Shown here piece by piece: positions 43,251-54,489 of a DNA stretch of 64,000 nucleotides. Position 1 is the stretch's first letter, and each line of letters starts with the position of its first letter. This DNA is from Nelumbo lutea. Its lineage: Eukaryota > Streptophyta > Magnoliopsida > Proteales > Nelumbonaceae. The notes beneath the pieces are model-generated. The model was not told where the DNA came from. It did not search any database and saw only the letters and a program-made list of their open reading frames with translations. The position numbers and the translations under genes were made by a program. The DNA is taken from contig JAKGHH010000002.1 in NCBI GenBank assembly GCA_022828595.1, forward strand, positions 75,240,383 to 75,304,382, read 5' to 3'.

Positions 43251-43854
43251 AATAGCGTTCTTCTGGATGGTTGGCCAGAATTATCATTGTTTGGGTGCTT
43301 TCAGTGTCAGGACCCTGCCCCTACACGATTGTTGCATATGCCCTTTCCAATTTTTCTTATCACGTACTCGCCCTCCTCTCAGCAGAGGCATTTGAGATAA
43401 GGCAAGGTGAAAGATCTTTGTAGCTTTATCAATTTTAGCCCATGTGCAATTTTATTAATTTTAGCATTATACAAATAGTTATAAAACCCTTAACTATGTT
43501 AAGATTAGACAACGGTACTAGCTTGCTTGCGATTTGCATACCATAATAAGTTTAGCGATAGGAATTATAGAATGAAGTCTTCATCCTAGACCCATATACT
43601 TTAATGCGTTTCCTAACTTTGCAATCTCTTTACCTAACCCAGTAATCCATAAAGCTTTAGCTTTAAGAATATACACTAAAGGATTTGATATGAAACTAGG
43701 ACCCGAAAATGTTGCCTTAATATACTTTAAGATTGTGACCATGATCTCTTATAATATTAAGATAACAAAAGTTAAGGGACTGACAACCGTATCCCAAACA
43801 AATATTAGCAATAACGTTACTATTCCCAAAACCAATTCAATGGAAAGATGTTCA

Positions 43855-45120
43855 ACTTTTAATAATCCCAATAATATAAAAGATTATACTTTTAAAATCT
43901 ACATAGAAAAATAGTGTTTTCATACAGGTGGTGGTAACAAATTAAACCATTTTGGTCAAATGTGCCAATCCATGTTGCCACAATTAAGTAATAAAATGAA
44001 AAAAAAAAATAGAAAACATCTTTAACATACATATTAAACAATAATAAGCATGACAAATAAGAAATGTTTTTTATAAAAATAAAAATATTTTTCCTATTAT
44101 CTCACATTAAATCCTATATTTAAGATGTATTTTATCACCATTAAATTCTTGTAATTAAATCTATAATATTAACTTTAATAGTATAAAAATAAATATTTTT
44201 AAAAGTAATTTGAAAAGAAAACCATTTTCATCCCTCCCGGTGGTGGGCAAGCAATTAAAACATTTGGGGTCAAATGGATTAATAAATAATGTCATAATTA
44301 AACAATAATAATTTCAAATAAATAAGTATGGAATGTAAGAAGTAATTTTATTAATGATGAAAATTGAATGCCAAATTTAAGATCTACCTGGAATTGAAAT
44401 GATGTCATGGTTATATAATAAAATTTTTAAACATGAAAAATACAAAGAATCACAAAAAAAAAGATAAAGAACATTTTGGGCACATATCCAATGATATATA
44501 TTTATAAAAAATAAAAATATTTGGTACCTCTCTAATATTATGTATCCATTATATTAAACAAAAACAAGTATTATACATATGAAATAATTTTATCAATGAT
44601 GAATATGTAGAACAAAATTTAATATCAACGTAGAAATCAAACTATTTTTCTTTTCCGGTGGTAAGTTAGTACCTTGGGTCAAATGATATCAAAAACAAAC
44701 AAAAATTAAGTGTGGTAAATAAAATTTATTTATATAATATAAATGAAATATATAAGTTAAAGGAAAAATTATAGTGGAAGCTAGTTTTACATTGAAAATT
44801 ATGTTACCGATTGGTCAAAAAACCAACAAAACTTTGATAACTATCTCTATATTTCAAATTATAAAAAACCCACCATGTCATCGGAGGCTTATGTGGCTAT
44901 TGCTAATATGGGACTCTTAATCCATGTTAGATACATCAAAAAGTATATAACAAAAATAGATTTTTAATTTCTCTCCCATTTCTGATGCCTCCCGATCTCC
45001 CTCCTCTTCTCTATCACTATCATAGTTATCTATCTCCCACTCCCTTTGCTCCCACACTCTATCAACTCCGGTCTATAGTCAAAACCTCCCTCTCTCTTTC
45101 TCTCTCTTTCAAAACTTTGA
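43855..45120. repeat. AT-rich repeat, copy A
   Basis: About 1.26 kb, homologous in direct orientation to 50790-52110. Landmarks: TTTTCATACAGGTGGTGGTAA, AATCCATGTTGCCAC, TTAAACAATAATAAGCATGA, GGTGGTGGGCAAGCAATTAA, CATGTCATCGGAGGCTTATG and a terminal TCTCTC-rich stretch. Inside, a motif (GGTGG..AA..GGGTCAAATG) recurs at about 43928, 44237 and 44656. Non-coding. It interrupts the gypsy interior. Between 43250 and 43855 I see nothing recognisable. Confidence 0.85.
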
Positions 45121-45812
45121 TAACTATCTCTCGTTCTTAACCCATTAAAACATTTGGACCAATGAAATAGAGCATGTTAGACCCAAAAATTCCAAAAACA
45201 CAGAAATACCCCCACTTAAACCAAGACAAGACAAAATAACATTTAATTTACATTTTTTGCCATTAACAACCCCAAATACGACATTGCCATGACAGGCACA
45301 CCCCAATCTTCCATTTAGTGCGCAAAACCCATGAAAACCACCCACAAATAAATAAAAAAATGTTTCACCAAATAGGTAAATTTGACTGGACATCTATTTC
45401 TTTGAAAAATCTTTGCCTATTTGTGTGAAAAACCTCTATTGAATCTCATACACTATATATGAGCAAATTGAGACTTGACCCCTCCCTATTTGTGTGAAAA
45501 ACCTCATTCTTTTGCTAAAACAAGAAGTTCAAAGACCTTGATAACAGCTATCAAGCGACTTATGCTGTTGGCCTCGCCATAAAAGACTCTAAGGCGGAAT
45601 GTTTTCACAAAGGGCTAAGTAGACATCATTTTTTTAAAAAGAAAGATATATTTTATAAGAATTGCAAGTATCTTTACAAAAATGCCACTTCAAGGTGAGG
45701 CATTAGCCCATCTCATGAAAGAAAAAAAAGAGAAGAAAATCTTTTGACAAAAACTCAAATTTCATTAACAAAAGTGTCTTAAAAAATGCCAAAGAGATGT
45801 CAGTCCCTAGCA

Positions 45813-45844
45813 AAGAAGAAGAAGAAGAAGAAGAAGAAGAAGAA
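45813..45844. repeat. (GAA)n microsatellite
   Basis: About ten GAA units within gypsy-internal sequence. Confidence 0.96.
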
Positions 45845-46710
45845 ATGTTTTTAGGGGCACACGGTGCCAAATAAAGGAAACTCTCTATTGCCCCATCCGG
45901 TCTGAGCGTTGGGCTAAGCAATGGCATCGATGGTTGGGTCCTCCCCCATCCCTAGTTTATCCATCGACTGTTGAGAATTAGTGGGGAACGGGTCCAACTG
46001 ACAGATGTGACGAGTGATGAGCGGCTCGTCCTCCTAGGGGTCAGAAGATCGAGGTGCTCCTCGTGGCACTAATTGCGCAACTAAAGTTTTATGGCGCTTT
46101 TGTGTCATTGTATTCTCACGGGCAACCTCGACCTCGGCAGCATTCAACAGAAAGCATAAATAGCAAAGCAATGGGATTGTTCGTTCCGAAAGGGAATAGG
46201 ACTAAGGATAGCCTTCACCAAGGCTTCCTCCCTCACCAACGGTCCGACATGAATTGTCCTGCTCAGCCAAAGCCGATTCATAATGACCTTCTCATCATTA
46301 CTGGCACGCAGTGCAATTCTCTCAGCCAACGTATCCGTGCTTGCCCAATTGGTCCTGAAAGGCAAACCTCGTGCGCAACTCACAAAGTACTTCTTCTTCT
46401 AGTTATGCATAGACAAAGGGTTGTCCACCACTCTCCCCCTTTGGCCTTGAAAATACCATAACCAATCGCCGTCGGAGTGCCTCCTCAATGCGAACAAGCT
46501 CTGGAACATGTTCACAGTCATCGAAAGATCTCAAAGATGGGTCGTCACCAAAATGGCCACGAACGTCCTCATTATGTTCAACTCCATTTGGCTAAGAGTC
46601 AGCTTATAGTGATTCACCAACTCTAGGTCGAGTGGGTGCTGAGGGAAATGCAACCCAAACTGAAAATAGTGCTCATGAACGCATATCTTACCCTCGATGC
46701 CACACCACGA

Positions 46711-47066
46711 CTAGGGGCACCAATGGTATTCGAAAATCTGATTTCAAATTCGAGATTCAACATAATCAAATCGAATTTGGATAAATCGAATATCTAACTA
46801 GCCGAATTTAGATATGACTTGATTCGGTTCGATAAATATTTGAATTCGACCAATTATTTAATTCTTATATATAATATATAAAAATTTAAAATGTTTTATA
46901 TAATTTATTTATACAATAATTAAATTATATACTTTATATAATTCAAATATTTATCTAAAATAATTAATTGGTTAAATTCGAATTGAATCGAATATTCAAA
47001 TATTTAATTGGATTTGAATTCAGATATTGACTGATCTGGTTCAAATTGGATTCTTTTACACCCTAG
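46711..47066. mobile_element. AT-rich MITE (copy 1)
   Basis: 356 bp beginning CTAGGGGCACCAATGG and ending TTACACCCTAG, so CTAGGG is inverted at the ends. The interior is AT-rich with GAATTTGGATAAATCGAATA and ATTCGAATTGAATCGAATAT words. It interrupts the accessory ORF; homology to the sister arm resumes on both sides. A partial inverted copy is at 50128-50325. Confidence 0.7.
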
Positions 47067-47702
47067 CCATGACTATTCTCCTGTAGAGGGGACTCTAGCC
47101 TTATGGTCACCTGTTATGAAGTAACGCTCAGGTAGTGCCCTTACTTGTTCCTTGTTTAGGACACTGCCATGGTCCAAGGGGGTGTAACGTTCCACCCTCA
47201 TTCCTTCACCCGCAGCCTCCTCCTCTAGGTCTACAACCACAAGAAAGGCCTAAGCATTCCTTGGGGCATTGACCCTAGAGGGACTAGTAGAGGTGTGTAC
47301 CAAGGCGCCAACCCTCGGCCTAGTAGACCGCCCCTTCTCTCTCAGCATCTGGACATTTGACATTCGAGAGAAGCTCTTGGAGTCACTGTTGTCGCTCTTA
47401 TCATTACTAGGAGTGTTGCTAAAATCACTCCAGTTGGGAAGGTCATAAGCTTCAAGACCAGAATTCGAGGCCGACATGTCAAGGACAAAAGTTTTTTACC
47501 TAAAGTTGTTCGTGAAAGGAAGTTTAAGGAATTGGTTGTTGATAGACGAGGTGTCCTCGTTAGCTCCAAGACTAAAGGTTTTGAGAAAATGGTGAAGTCT
47601 CACTCAAATGTATGACCCGAATTCAATTGATCCAACGGCTGCGGATTGGCAAATTTGATAGCCCAAACTGACGTGCTCCGTGTGGCACTGACTTCAGGAG
47701 AG

Positions 47703-47835
47703 AAAATGACACCAAGAGAAGGGGTTGGTTTGCTCATCGAATCCAACTCAAGGACATGCTGAACTAGACTCCTCGGTACTAGAGACAAAATGATGCCAAC
47801 AAAAGGGGCTGGTTTGCTCATCGAATCCAGCTCAT
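47703..47835. repeat. 84-bp-spaced direct repeat in gypsy leader
   Basis: AAAATGACACCAAGAGAAGG and AAAATGATGCCAACAAAAGG, each followed by GG(T/C)TGGTTTGCTCATCGAAT, occur at 47703 and 47787. The matching leader at 42060-42100 has only one copy, so this is an arm-specific duplication. Confidence 0.85.
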
Positions 47836-48039
47836 TAAACCGAACTCTCTCGGTATCGTCTCGTGCATGGCCTCAACCAGTCGACACCGACACCTATCTA
47901 GTGTATGGACCTACGTTGGATGACGTCAGCACCCGTACAGGGCATGACCAAAGGACATGGGTAGCCTATGCCCATATGGGCTATAGTCACACACCCTCAA
48001 CCTAAAATGATCCCTTACTAACACGGAGGGCGAAGGGAG

Positions 48040-49273
48040 GAGCAATCACCGCACAACCGCTAAGAAGAGCTCCTCAGCCGAGGTCGATGTCCTGGGGCAT
48101 AGAAACTCCCCGATGGTCATCATCTCAAAAGGAGATGAGGTCCACTGGCCTCGGCCTTTTTGGTGCTTAGTTGTGAATGTTATACTGCCTAGTGTATGCC
48201 TTTCAAGACAAAGTGAATGCTCTCCCAAGGCTGATTCCCTGACTATGACTTCAATGACTCCGCCAGGGGGCGATGGTTGTGGGGACTGGCCTGTGGTTGT
48301 TGCGGGATGATACTAGGGCGTCGCCTTCAACATAATCTTTTAAGTGTCTGCAGTGGATGAGGGATTTGATCTCTTTCTTAAGCTCGTAGTAGTCCCTGTG
48401 TCATCGTCGGTGCCATTGTGGTTCTTGCAGTACTTCTTGGGGGTTCCCCCCATCTTGAGTTTAGTGGTGTGTACTTGTTGAAGGAAGGGGCCAATGGCTT
48501 CTTCTCATTGTCCTTGTTGGTGGAGCCACCGTCGCGGCATCCCTTTTGCTTCTTTTTGTCACAGGGCCCTACTTCCAGATTTTTGAGGCATTTGTTAGTT
48601 TCCCTTTCCTCGGCAACGATGTACTTTTTGACCTTCTTTAAGAACTCGACTTTAGACTTGGGTAGAGGCCACTGAAGGCTATGGCCATGGAGACCGAGGG
48701 GTCGAGGTTCTTGACCTCGAGCTTTTCTTGGTTGAACCTCTTCATATATGCCTGAACATTTTCCCCGAGTTTCCACTTGACAGACATTAGGAAGATAACG
48801 GTTTTCTAACATTCTTAGCTACTCACAAAGTAACCTAGGAAGAGGTCTGTGAACTGGTCCCAAGAGTTGATGGAGTGTGGAGGCAGTGTCGAGAATCATC
48901 GACATGTTGCTCCCTTGAATGTTGCCTAGAAGGCTCGACACATGAGTGTGTTAGAGTATCCATGTTGGAGTATGAGAGCCTTGAAGCTTTTAGGTGGTCC
49001 TCGGGGTCTGTACTCCCATCATAGGTCTCCAATGCTGGGGCCTTGAAATTCGATGGGAGGGTCTCGGAGCTGATGGAGTCCACGAAGGCCTCCACCCAAT
49101 TGAATGAGGCATGGCAACTGGCAGAGCGTTATTCGATGTGTGGTAGCAGTGCTTCGACCTTGTCTTAATTTTCTTACACAAGATGGGTCAACCCTGTTTC
49201 CGAAGTGGTTGGACGCTGACATGTCCTTAGCCTTTGCGGGCGCGATGATCATCGAGGAGGTCACGAAGGTCAA
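48040..49273 (-). pseudogene. Ty3-gypsy gag with start of protease, frameshifted
   Basis: Minus-strand blocks: FVDSISSETLPSNFKAPALE then TYDGSTDPEDHLKA, the classic gypsy gag motif (P..FK.P.LE.YDG..DPE.H). A frameshift follows, then ATFKGATC..FSTLPPHSI..WDQFTDLFL in another frame, then LPNVCQVETRGKCSG, KVEFLKKVKKYIVAEERETN and KKYCKNHNGTDDDTGTTTS, a decayed KYCxFHxDHGHxTxDC segment. ITFTTKH near 48170 may be the protease N-terminus. RT, RNase H and integrase are absent from the window's gypsy region. Confidence 0.8.
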
Positions 49274-49809
49274 AAACCGGCATGGGAGAGGTGCGACGTC
49301 AACACCCTGCTCCTAGAGGGCGACTGTAGTGGTCTAAGTGCCCGTCGTTGTTACAACTGACCGCCGTGTGATGGTAATGATGGTCGTGATTCTTGTTCTT
49401 AGTGTAGGACACTATGGGGTTTCCTCCTCAGCTGAGGAACTGAGAGGTCTAAGAATGGGGCTTGCTAGCCCGTCGACGGCTGTTGTTGGATTCCAAGGGG
49501 TCGGCCCCCTTTGGGCTGCCCAAGTGTTGGCTTGGCGGGGCATGGACGCATCGCCTGTTGTGTTATCTGTGGCTTTCGATGGGGCGACCACTTTATGGGT
49601 GGCCTACCAGACACCCTATATTGTCCAAGCACTGGGTCAGGTTGTCTAGCCTATCCAGGACCAACTTGAAACTGGTCAATCGTAACTAAGTTCTGAACAT
49701 TGGGAATTGTGTAATGGTTGTTAGCCATTTCAAAAACACTAGTTTATTAGGTTAAATTTGTTTTCTTAGGAGAAAGTCTTGAAGATAGTTTCCATAGTTT
49801 GTCACCCAT
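49274..49809 (-). mobile_element. gypsy 5' leader
   Basis: Lies between the gag start and the 5' LTR. No conserved protein. The expected primer-binding site just inside the LTR (49809 downward on the minus strand, ATGGGTGACAAAC) does not match a tRNA 3' end that I recognise. Confidence 0.5.
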
Positions 49810-50127
49810 TGTTGCTACCAAATATGGATTCGAGTGCAACAGCGTACTTTGTGGTGTTCAAGGTGACGAGTCCAACCTATTGAGACAAAGAAGACATCAA
49901 TCTTCAAGAGTTATCCTAGGGGCAAAGACCTTGAGGGTTGTGAGGGGTCAAACCAAGCAAGTAAGGAAACTTAGAGCTAAAGTCTGTGTGTCTACCTCCA
50001 CCCCTTTTATAATCAAAATATCCTTAGAAGAGGGGCACTTGATGCCAATTGATAGTAGTTGATGATGGACGATAGGATGCATCCAGCTAATGCCACCTAT
50101 CAAGATCTGTAAGATATTCCTACATCA
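49810..50127 (-). mobile_element. gypsy 5' LTR (318 bp)
   Basis: On the minus strand it starts TGATGTAGGAATATC and ends TTTGGTAGCAACA. It is the partner of the LTR at 41433-41793 in the same orientation. Flanking bases (ATTTA at 50128; AGCACT before 41433) do not give a target duplication, consistent with the adjoining MITE copy and rearrangement. Confidence 0.75.
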
Positions 50128-50325
50128 ATTTATAAATTATATAAAATGTTTATTTATTATATATATATATATAAGAAATAAGAATTAAATAATCGACCAA
50201 ATTCACATATTTATAGAATGGAATTAGGTCATACCCAAATTAGATTCGATTATATAAACTTATGAATATGATATTTTGAATTTGAAATCAGATTTTCAGA
50301 TATCATTGATGACACCCTCTAACCA
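50128..50325. mobile_element. AT-rich MITE (copy 2, partial)
   Basis: Homologous to the reverse complement of 46711-47066: TAAGAATTAAATAATCGACC, TTTGAAATCAGATTTTCAGA, ATATCATTGATGACACCC. One end is lost at the LTR boundary. Confidence 0.65.
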
Positions 50326-50436
50326 CTATACTAAAAAAAAGTTTGAAAAAATAAAAAATATACATAAAGAGTTGAGCCAATCTTTTGAAAAAATACCAAA
50401 CAACATATGTTGATGTTTTTTTTTGCCATTTTGTCA

Positions 50437-50440
<4 letters not shown>

Positions 50441-50493
<53 letters not shown>
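50441..50493. repeat. (TC)n(TA)n compound microsatellite
   Basis: About 15 TC units are followed by about 11 TA units. No gene is seen in 50330-50790. Confidence 0.96.
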
Positions 50494-50789
50494 CTATTTT
50501 AAAAAGCACGAATATCCTTTAGAATATTTATGGAAATTTCTAAGGACAAAATTTTCCCCTCAGTATTTAAATTTATTGATAAAAAATGAGGGCAAATAGG
50601 GTAATTGGTTCTTTATATAAATGAGTTGAAAAGAGGTAATTTGAAAATATTCAATTCTCTCTCATTAAATCCAACATTTAAGTTATTAACTTGCATTCAT
50701 GTTTATTGAATCATATATTTAAGTCATTTTTATTTATTCTCATCATTAAGTTCTATTAATTAAATCCATACTTAATAAATTAATATTTG

Positions 50790-52110
50790 TAATAATATAA
50801 AAGCTTATACTTTTAAAATATACCTATCAAAAATAGAGTTTTCATTTAGGTGATGGTAAGAAATTAAATCATTTTGGGTCAAACGGGTTAATCCATGTTG
50901 CCACGACTAAATAATAAAAATAAAAATAGATAAAATGAAAAAAATTGGGAACATTTTTAACACACATATTAAACAATAATAAGTATGATAAATAAGAAAT
51001 GTTTTGATTAATTATGGAAATGGAATGTAAAATTTAAAGTCAATTGGAAATAAAAATATTTTCCTACTCTCTTTCATTAAATTTTATATTTAAGATATAT
51101 TTTTCTCATCATTAAATTCTTTTAATTAAATCCGCAATATTAATTTTAATAGTATAAAAATATAAATTTTCAAAAGTAATTTAAAAACAAAGCATTTTAT
51201 TTTCTCCCAGTGGTAGGCAAGCAATTCGACCATTTGGGGTCAGATGGATTAATAAATAATGCCATAATTAAATAATAAAATTTTAAAATAAATAATATGA
51301 AATGTAAAAAGTATTTTTATTAATGATAAAAATGGAATATCAAATTCAAAATCTGCATAGAAATTAAATGATATCATAGTCAAATAATAATATTTTTAAT
51401 AATAGAAAATACAAATAATCACAAAAAAAAAGATAGAGAAAATTTTGGGCACATATCTAATGTTATATATTTATAAAAAATAAAATATTGGGTACATCTC
51501 TGATATTGTGCATTCATTGTATTAAGCAAAAATAAGTTTTATACATAAGAAAAAAAATAGCAATGATGGAAATGTAATACAAGATTTAATGTCAACCTAT
51601 AAATCATACAATTTTTATATTTAAATGGTGGTTTAGTGGTTTGAGTCAAATGATATCATAGACAAACAAAAATTAAGTATAAAAAAATATATATTTTATA
51701 TAATGTAAATAAAATATATATTTTAAATGGAAAGTTATAGTCAAAGTCGATTATACATTTAAAATTAGGTTGGAGGTTGGTTTAGAAACCAACAAAAGTT
51801 TGACAAATGGCTTTACATTTCAAATTATAAAAAACGTTGTCATGTCATCGAATGCTTACGTGACTATTGCCAGCATAGGACTTTTAGTTCATGTTGGACA
51901 CAACAATAACCTATACCAAAAATAGGTTTTTAGTTTCTCTCTTACCTCTTTGTCTCTCGATCTCCCTCTGTTCTCTCTCACTCTCATCGTCATCTTTTGA
52001 TCTCCCTCTCCCTCTGTCTCTCCCACTGTCTTAGCTTCGGTTTGTAGCCAAATCAAAACCTCTATCTCTATTATTCTCCCACAGTCTTTCTCATTCTTCT
52101 CCCTCACTCT
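50790..52110. repeat. AT-rich repeat, copy B
   Basis: Homologous to copy A at 43855-45120 over its whole length: CATTTAGGTGATGGTAAG, TTAATCCATGTTGCCACGAC, TTAAACAATAATAAGTATGA, GTGGTAGGCAAGCAATTCGA, CATGTCATCGAATGCTTACG, and the TC-rich end. Internal motif starts at about 50850, 51208 and 51627. The last 400 bp has an inverted partner at 52430-52710. Confidence 0.85.
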
Positions 52111-52339
52111 ACTTCTCAATCAATATCTCATTCTCCCTCAATTTCTATCATTTTCGAGTTGGTATAAATTTTATAGTCAACCAATAAAAAGAATGAGAGA
52201 GATTGAGGGAAAACTATAAGTAGAGAAAGAGAGAATGAGAGAAATTAATATAGATAATGTAAATAAAGAAATCCAAAACCATTTTTATTTATTTTCAAAA
52301 CACATAGTCATTGAGTAGATAAAGATGGTGTGTGCGTGA

Positions 52340-52359
52340 TAGAGAGAGAGAGAGAGAGA
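52340..52359. repeat. (GA)n microsatellite
   Basis: Ten GA/AG units in the loop between the inverted arms at 51640-52140 and 52430-52710; complementary to the TC-rich sequence of copy B. Confidence 0.95.
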
Positions 52360-52429
52360 AACTATAAAAACTTTTTATTTTTATTTTTTACTTTTCATTC
52401 ACCCAACATTAAATGATAATTTCATTTTA

Positions 52430-52710
52430 AGATTTTTGTTATGTTTAAGATGGATTAAGAGTCTCATGTTGGCGATGCCTCAAATGACATGGCAAGGGTT
52501 ATTTTAATTTGAAATATAGAGCTGATTGTTAGAGTTATGATGGTTTATAATTCAATTTGTAACCTAATTTTAAATGTATATTCAGCTTTGACTATAATTT
52601 TCTTTAATTTAAAACTAATAAAAAATCAATGCTATTTTCATATTTAAATATTGGATGATCCAATTTTTTCAAAAAACCCATGATATCATAATTGAGTAAC
52701 AAATATTCTA
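52430..52710. repeat. inverted partner of AT-rich repeat B
   Basis: Reverse complement of the end of copy B: AGTCTCATGTTGGCGATG, TCAAATGACATGGCAAGGG, TTATTTTAATTTGAAATATAG, AACCTAATTTTAAATGTATA, GCTTTGACTATAATTTTC. With 51640-51930 it forms arms of about 270 bp separated by about 500 bp, as in foldback or Mutator-like elements. It ends about 100 bp before the region upstream of the RRM gene. Confidence 0.8.
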
Positions 52711-53035
52711 AATTTGTTTTTAATTATATTGTTACTTTTGTTAATTTTCATTTTTTATCATAACTATGATAGGAATTACATAATGTAACGAATGATCTTT
52801 TCTCAAAAATGACAATGGAACCGAACACAATAATCATATTGGGCCAAATCGGTATTCAATTAATGCAATATACATTTTCGGAATTAAGTAAGAAAGTAGG
52901 GCTATATTCGTATTTTAACTTTAGTGCTAGTTTCCTCCACAATCCTCTTCTCCATAGAGGCACAGTGCGTCGCTATTCTTCCTTCTTTTTCCTTCTCTCT
53001 CCGGAAAAAAAAAGAAAAAGAAACGCCACCAAGAA

Positions 53036-54409
53036 ATGGCCCCCAAGGCATCGTCCGGCCCCCGTCCGAAGAGAACCTCCGCCAAAACCACCCCTAAAAC
53101 CTCGGCTAAAACCGCCACTAGAACGTCCCCCAGAATCAACGCTAAAATCTCCCGTGAAGCTCCCTCTGAACCAACCCCAGAAACTGCCACCTCTTCAACC
53201 CCTGTCGGTACCACCCCTCAACCCGCTGCTGAAACCCCCAGCCAACCCACCCAGGAAATCACCACCCCAATTTCTCCTCCCGAACCTTCCGCAGAAGCCC
53301 CCTCCCAAATCGCTCTCCCTGAAATCGCCGCCGAACCCACGCAAGAAACCACCTCCCCAACCATTGTCCCTGAAACCAATGTCGAACCCACACCAGAAAA
53401 TGGCTCTGAAACCGCCAGCGAAACAAAATCGGAAATCACCGCACATGCCACCCCGGAAACCACTGATAAAGCCAATCCTCCGGAAGATACTAATGACACC
53501 ACTGCTCCGGAAACCGCTGATGGAACCGCCAATCCAGATACCATTGGTAATGCCGTCGCTGAGGCCACCGGTCAGGCTACTACTAAATCGGTAACCAAGA
53601 AAACCATCAAGGTTGTGAAGAAGGTTATCAAGAAGAAAGTTGTTCCTAAGCGGGTCGCAAAGGCTCCAGATGCTCCTTCAAATGAAAAGTTTAAGAAAGA
53701 AGAGGCAGAGCTCAATCCTCTCACTACGGTCCCGACTGAAATAGAAAAGCCCCACGAGTCTGAGGCTTCCGAACCCGAAAACCCCGGTTCTGGTATCAAA
53801 GATGCTAGCCTTGATTCAGTTGGAGCTCAGAGCAATGGTGCCGAAGTTGCTGATGGTGGGCCTGGTTCTGTTACCGATAATCCGGTTGAACCTTCCAATG
53901 CTTATTCTATGGGGGCCAAGACTGATGGATGCATGGCTGAATATGCTGAATCAAGTGTTGCTGATTGTGGCCCTGGTTCTATTACCGATAATCTGGTTGA
54001 AGCTTCCAATGCTGATTCTATGGGTGCTAAGACTGATGGGTGCAAGACGGTATGTGCTGAGTCTTGTGCTGGAGGCAATGGGGAAGATGTGGTGCCGATG
54101 GATGTAGTGGAGAAACGTGAGGCTAGTGGTAATAAGGAGGAAGATGAGAAGTGTGACGGAGCGGTTAGGGACGAGGAAATGGAGGTTTCCGAGAGGCGGA
54201 GAAGGAGGAGGACAGAGATTTTTATTGGGGGTCTGGATAAGGATGCAAAGGAGGAGGATATCCGGAAGGTTTTTGAGAAGATTGGTGAGATTGTGGAGAT
54301 TCGATTGATGATGAACAGCCAAACAGGAAAAAACAAAGGCTATGCATTCTTGAGATATGCATCGGCAGCTGATGCTAAGAGAGCTTTAACCGAATACGCC
54401 AAAGTGGAG
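53036..54409 (+). CDS. RRM-domain RNA-binding protein with acidic N-terminus, exon 1 (partial gene)
   Basis: 458 codons from ATG in the context AAGAAATGGC. Residues 1-190 are Pro/Thr/Glu/Ala-rich with a basic start (APKASSGPRPKRTSAKTTPK). About 188-215 is a Lys/Val-rich basic stretch (KKTIKVVKKVIKKKVVPKRV), a likely nuclear localisation signal. Residues 273-346 carry two copies of a 37-aa repeat. From about 385 a basic cluster (SERRRRRRTE) leads into an RRM: RNP2 IFIGGL and RNP1 KNKGYAFLRY are intact. The exon ends after AKVE at donor GTACTT; reading through gives an unrelated tail to a stop at 54490, so this is an intron. Order and sequence resemble AT2G44710 and hnRNP Q/R-type proteins, which have two further RRMs. 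These act in nuclear RNA binding and processing; the role here is inferred. The next exons are not in the remaining 9.6 kb, which is LINE and hAT DNA. A TC-rich leader precedes the ATG. Confidence 0.85.
53852..54073 (+). repeat. 111-bp in-frame tandem duplication in the RRM gene
   Basis: Units 53852-53962 and 53963-54073 encode two 37-residue repeats starting D(G/C)GPGS(V/I)TDN, then SMGAKTDGC. Length is a multiple of three, so the frame is preserved. They lie in the acidic linker before the RRM. Confidence 0.93.
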
Positions 54410-54489
54410 GTACTTTTCTTTGCACAGATTGTTTGTTTACTTCTATTAGATTATGGTTTTGGAAACTTTATGTTCGTATTCTGCTCGTA

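Larger units (their letters stand above)
46060..48095 (-). pseudogene. gypsy accessory ORF, inverted copy (Transposase_28-like), carrying a MITE
   Basis: Minus-strand ORF from ATG at 47477: MSASNSGLEAYDLPNWSDFS, MLREKGRSTRPRV, then past a MITE at 46711-47066, HEHYFQFGLHFPQHP, ELVNHYKLTLSQ, WLWYFQGQRGRVVDNP, FVSCARGLPFRTNWASTD. It is homologous over its length, leader included (47480-48095), to the plus-strand copy at 41860-43250, making two convergent arms about 1.4-2.0 kb long around a 2.8-kb centre. Frameshifts and stops present. Immediately upstream on this strand is gag. Confidence 0.6.

Noticed and set aside
47790..48005. Plus-strand ORF similar to a minus-strand ORF at 41861-42160
   Set aside because: The similarity is real but reflects inverted DNA homology of the gypsy leader arms, not a conserved gene; neither is a domain-bearing protein.
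53218..53568. Minus-strand Val/Ser/Gly-rich ORFs over the RRM gene
   Set aside because: Antisense shadow of a codon-biased low-complexity coding exon; no domain.
52809..53594. Proline-rich 261-aa plus-strand ORF
   Set aside because: It is the alternative frame of the Pro/Thr/Glu-rich N-terminus of the RRM gene. The other frame continues into an intact RRM with RNP1 and RNP2, so this one is a shadow.
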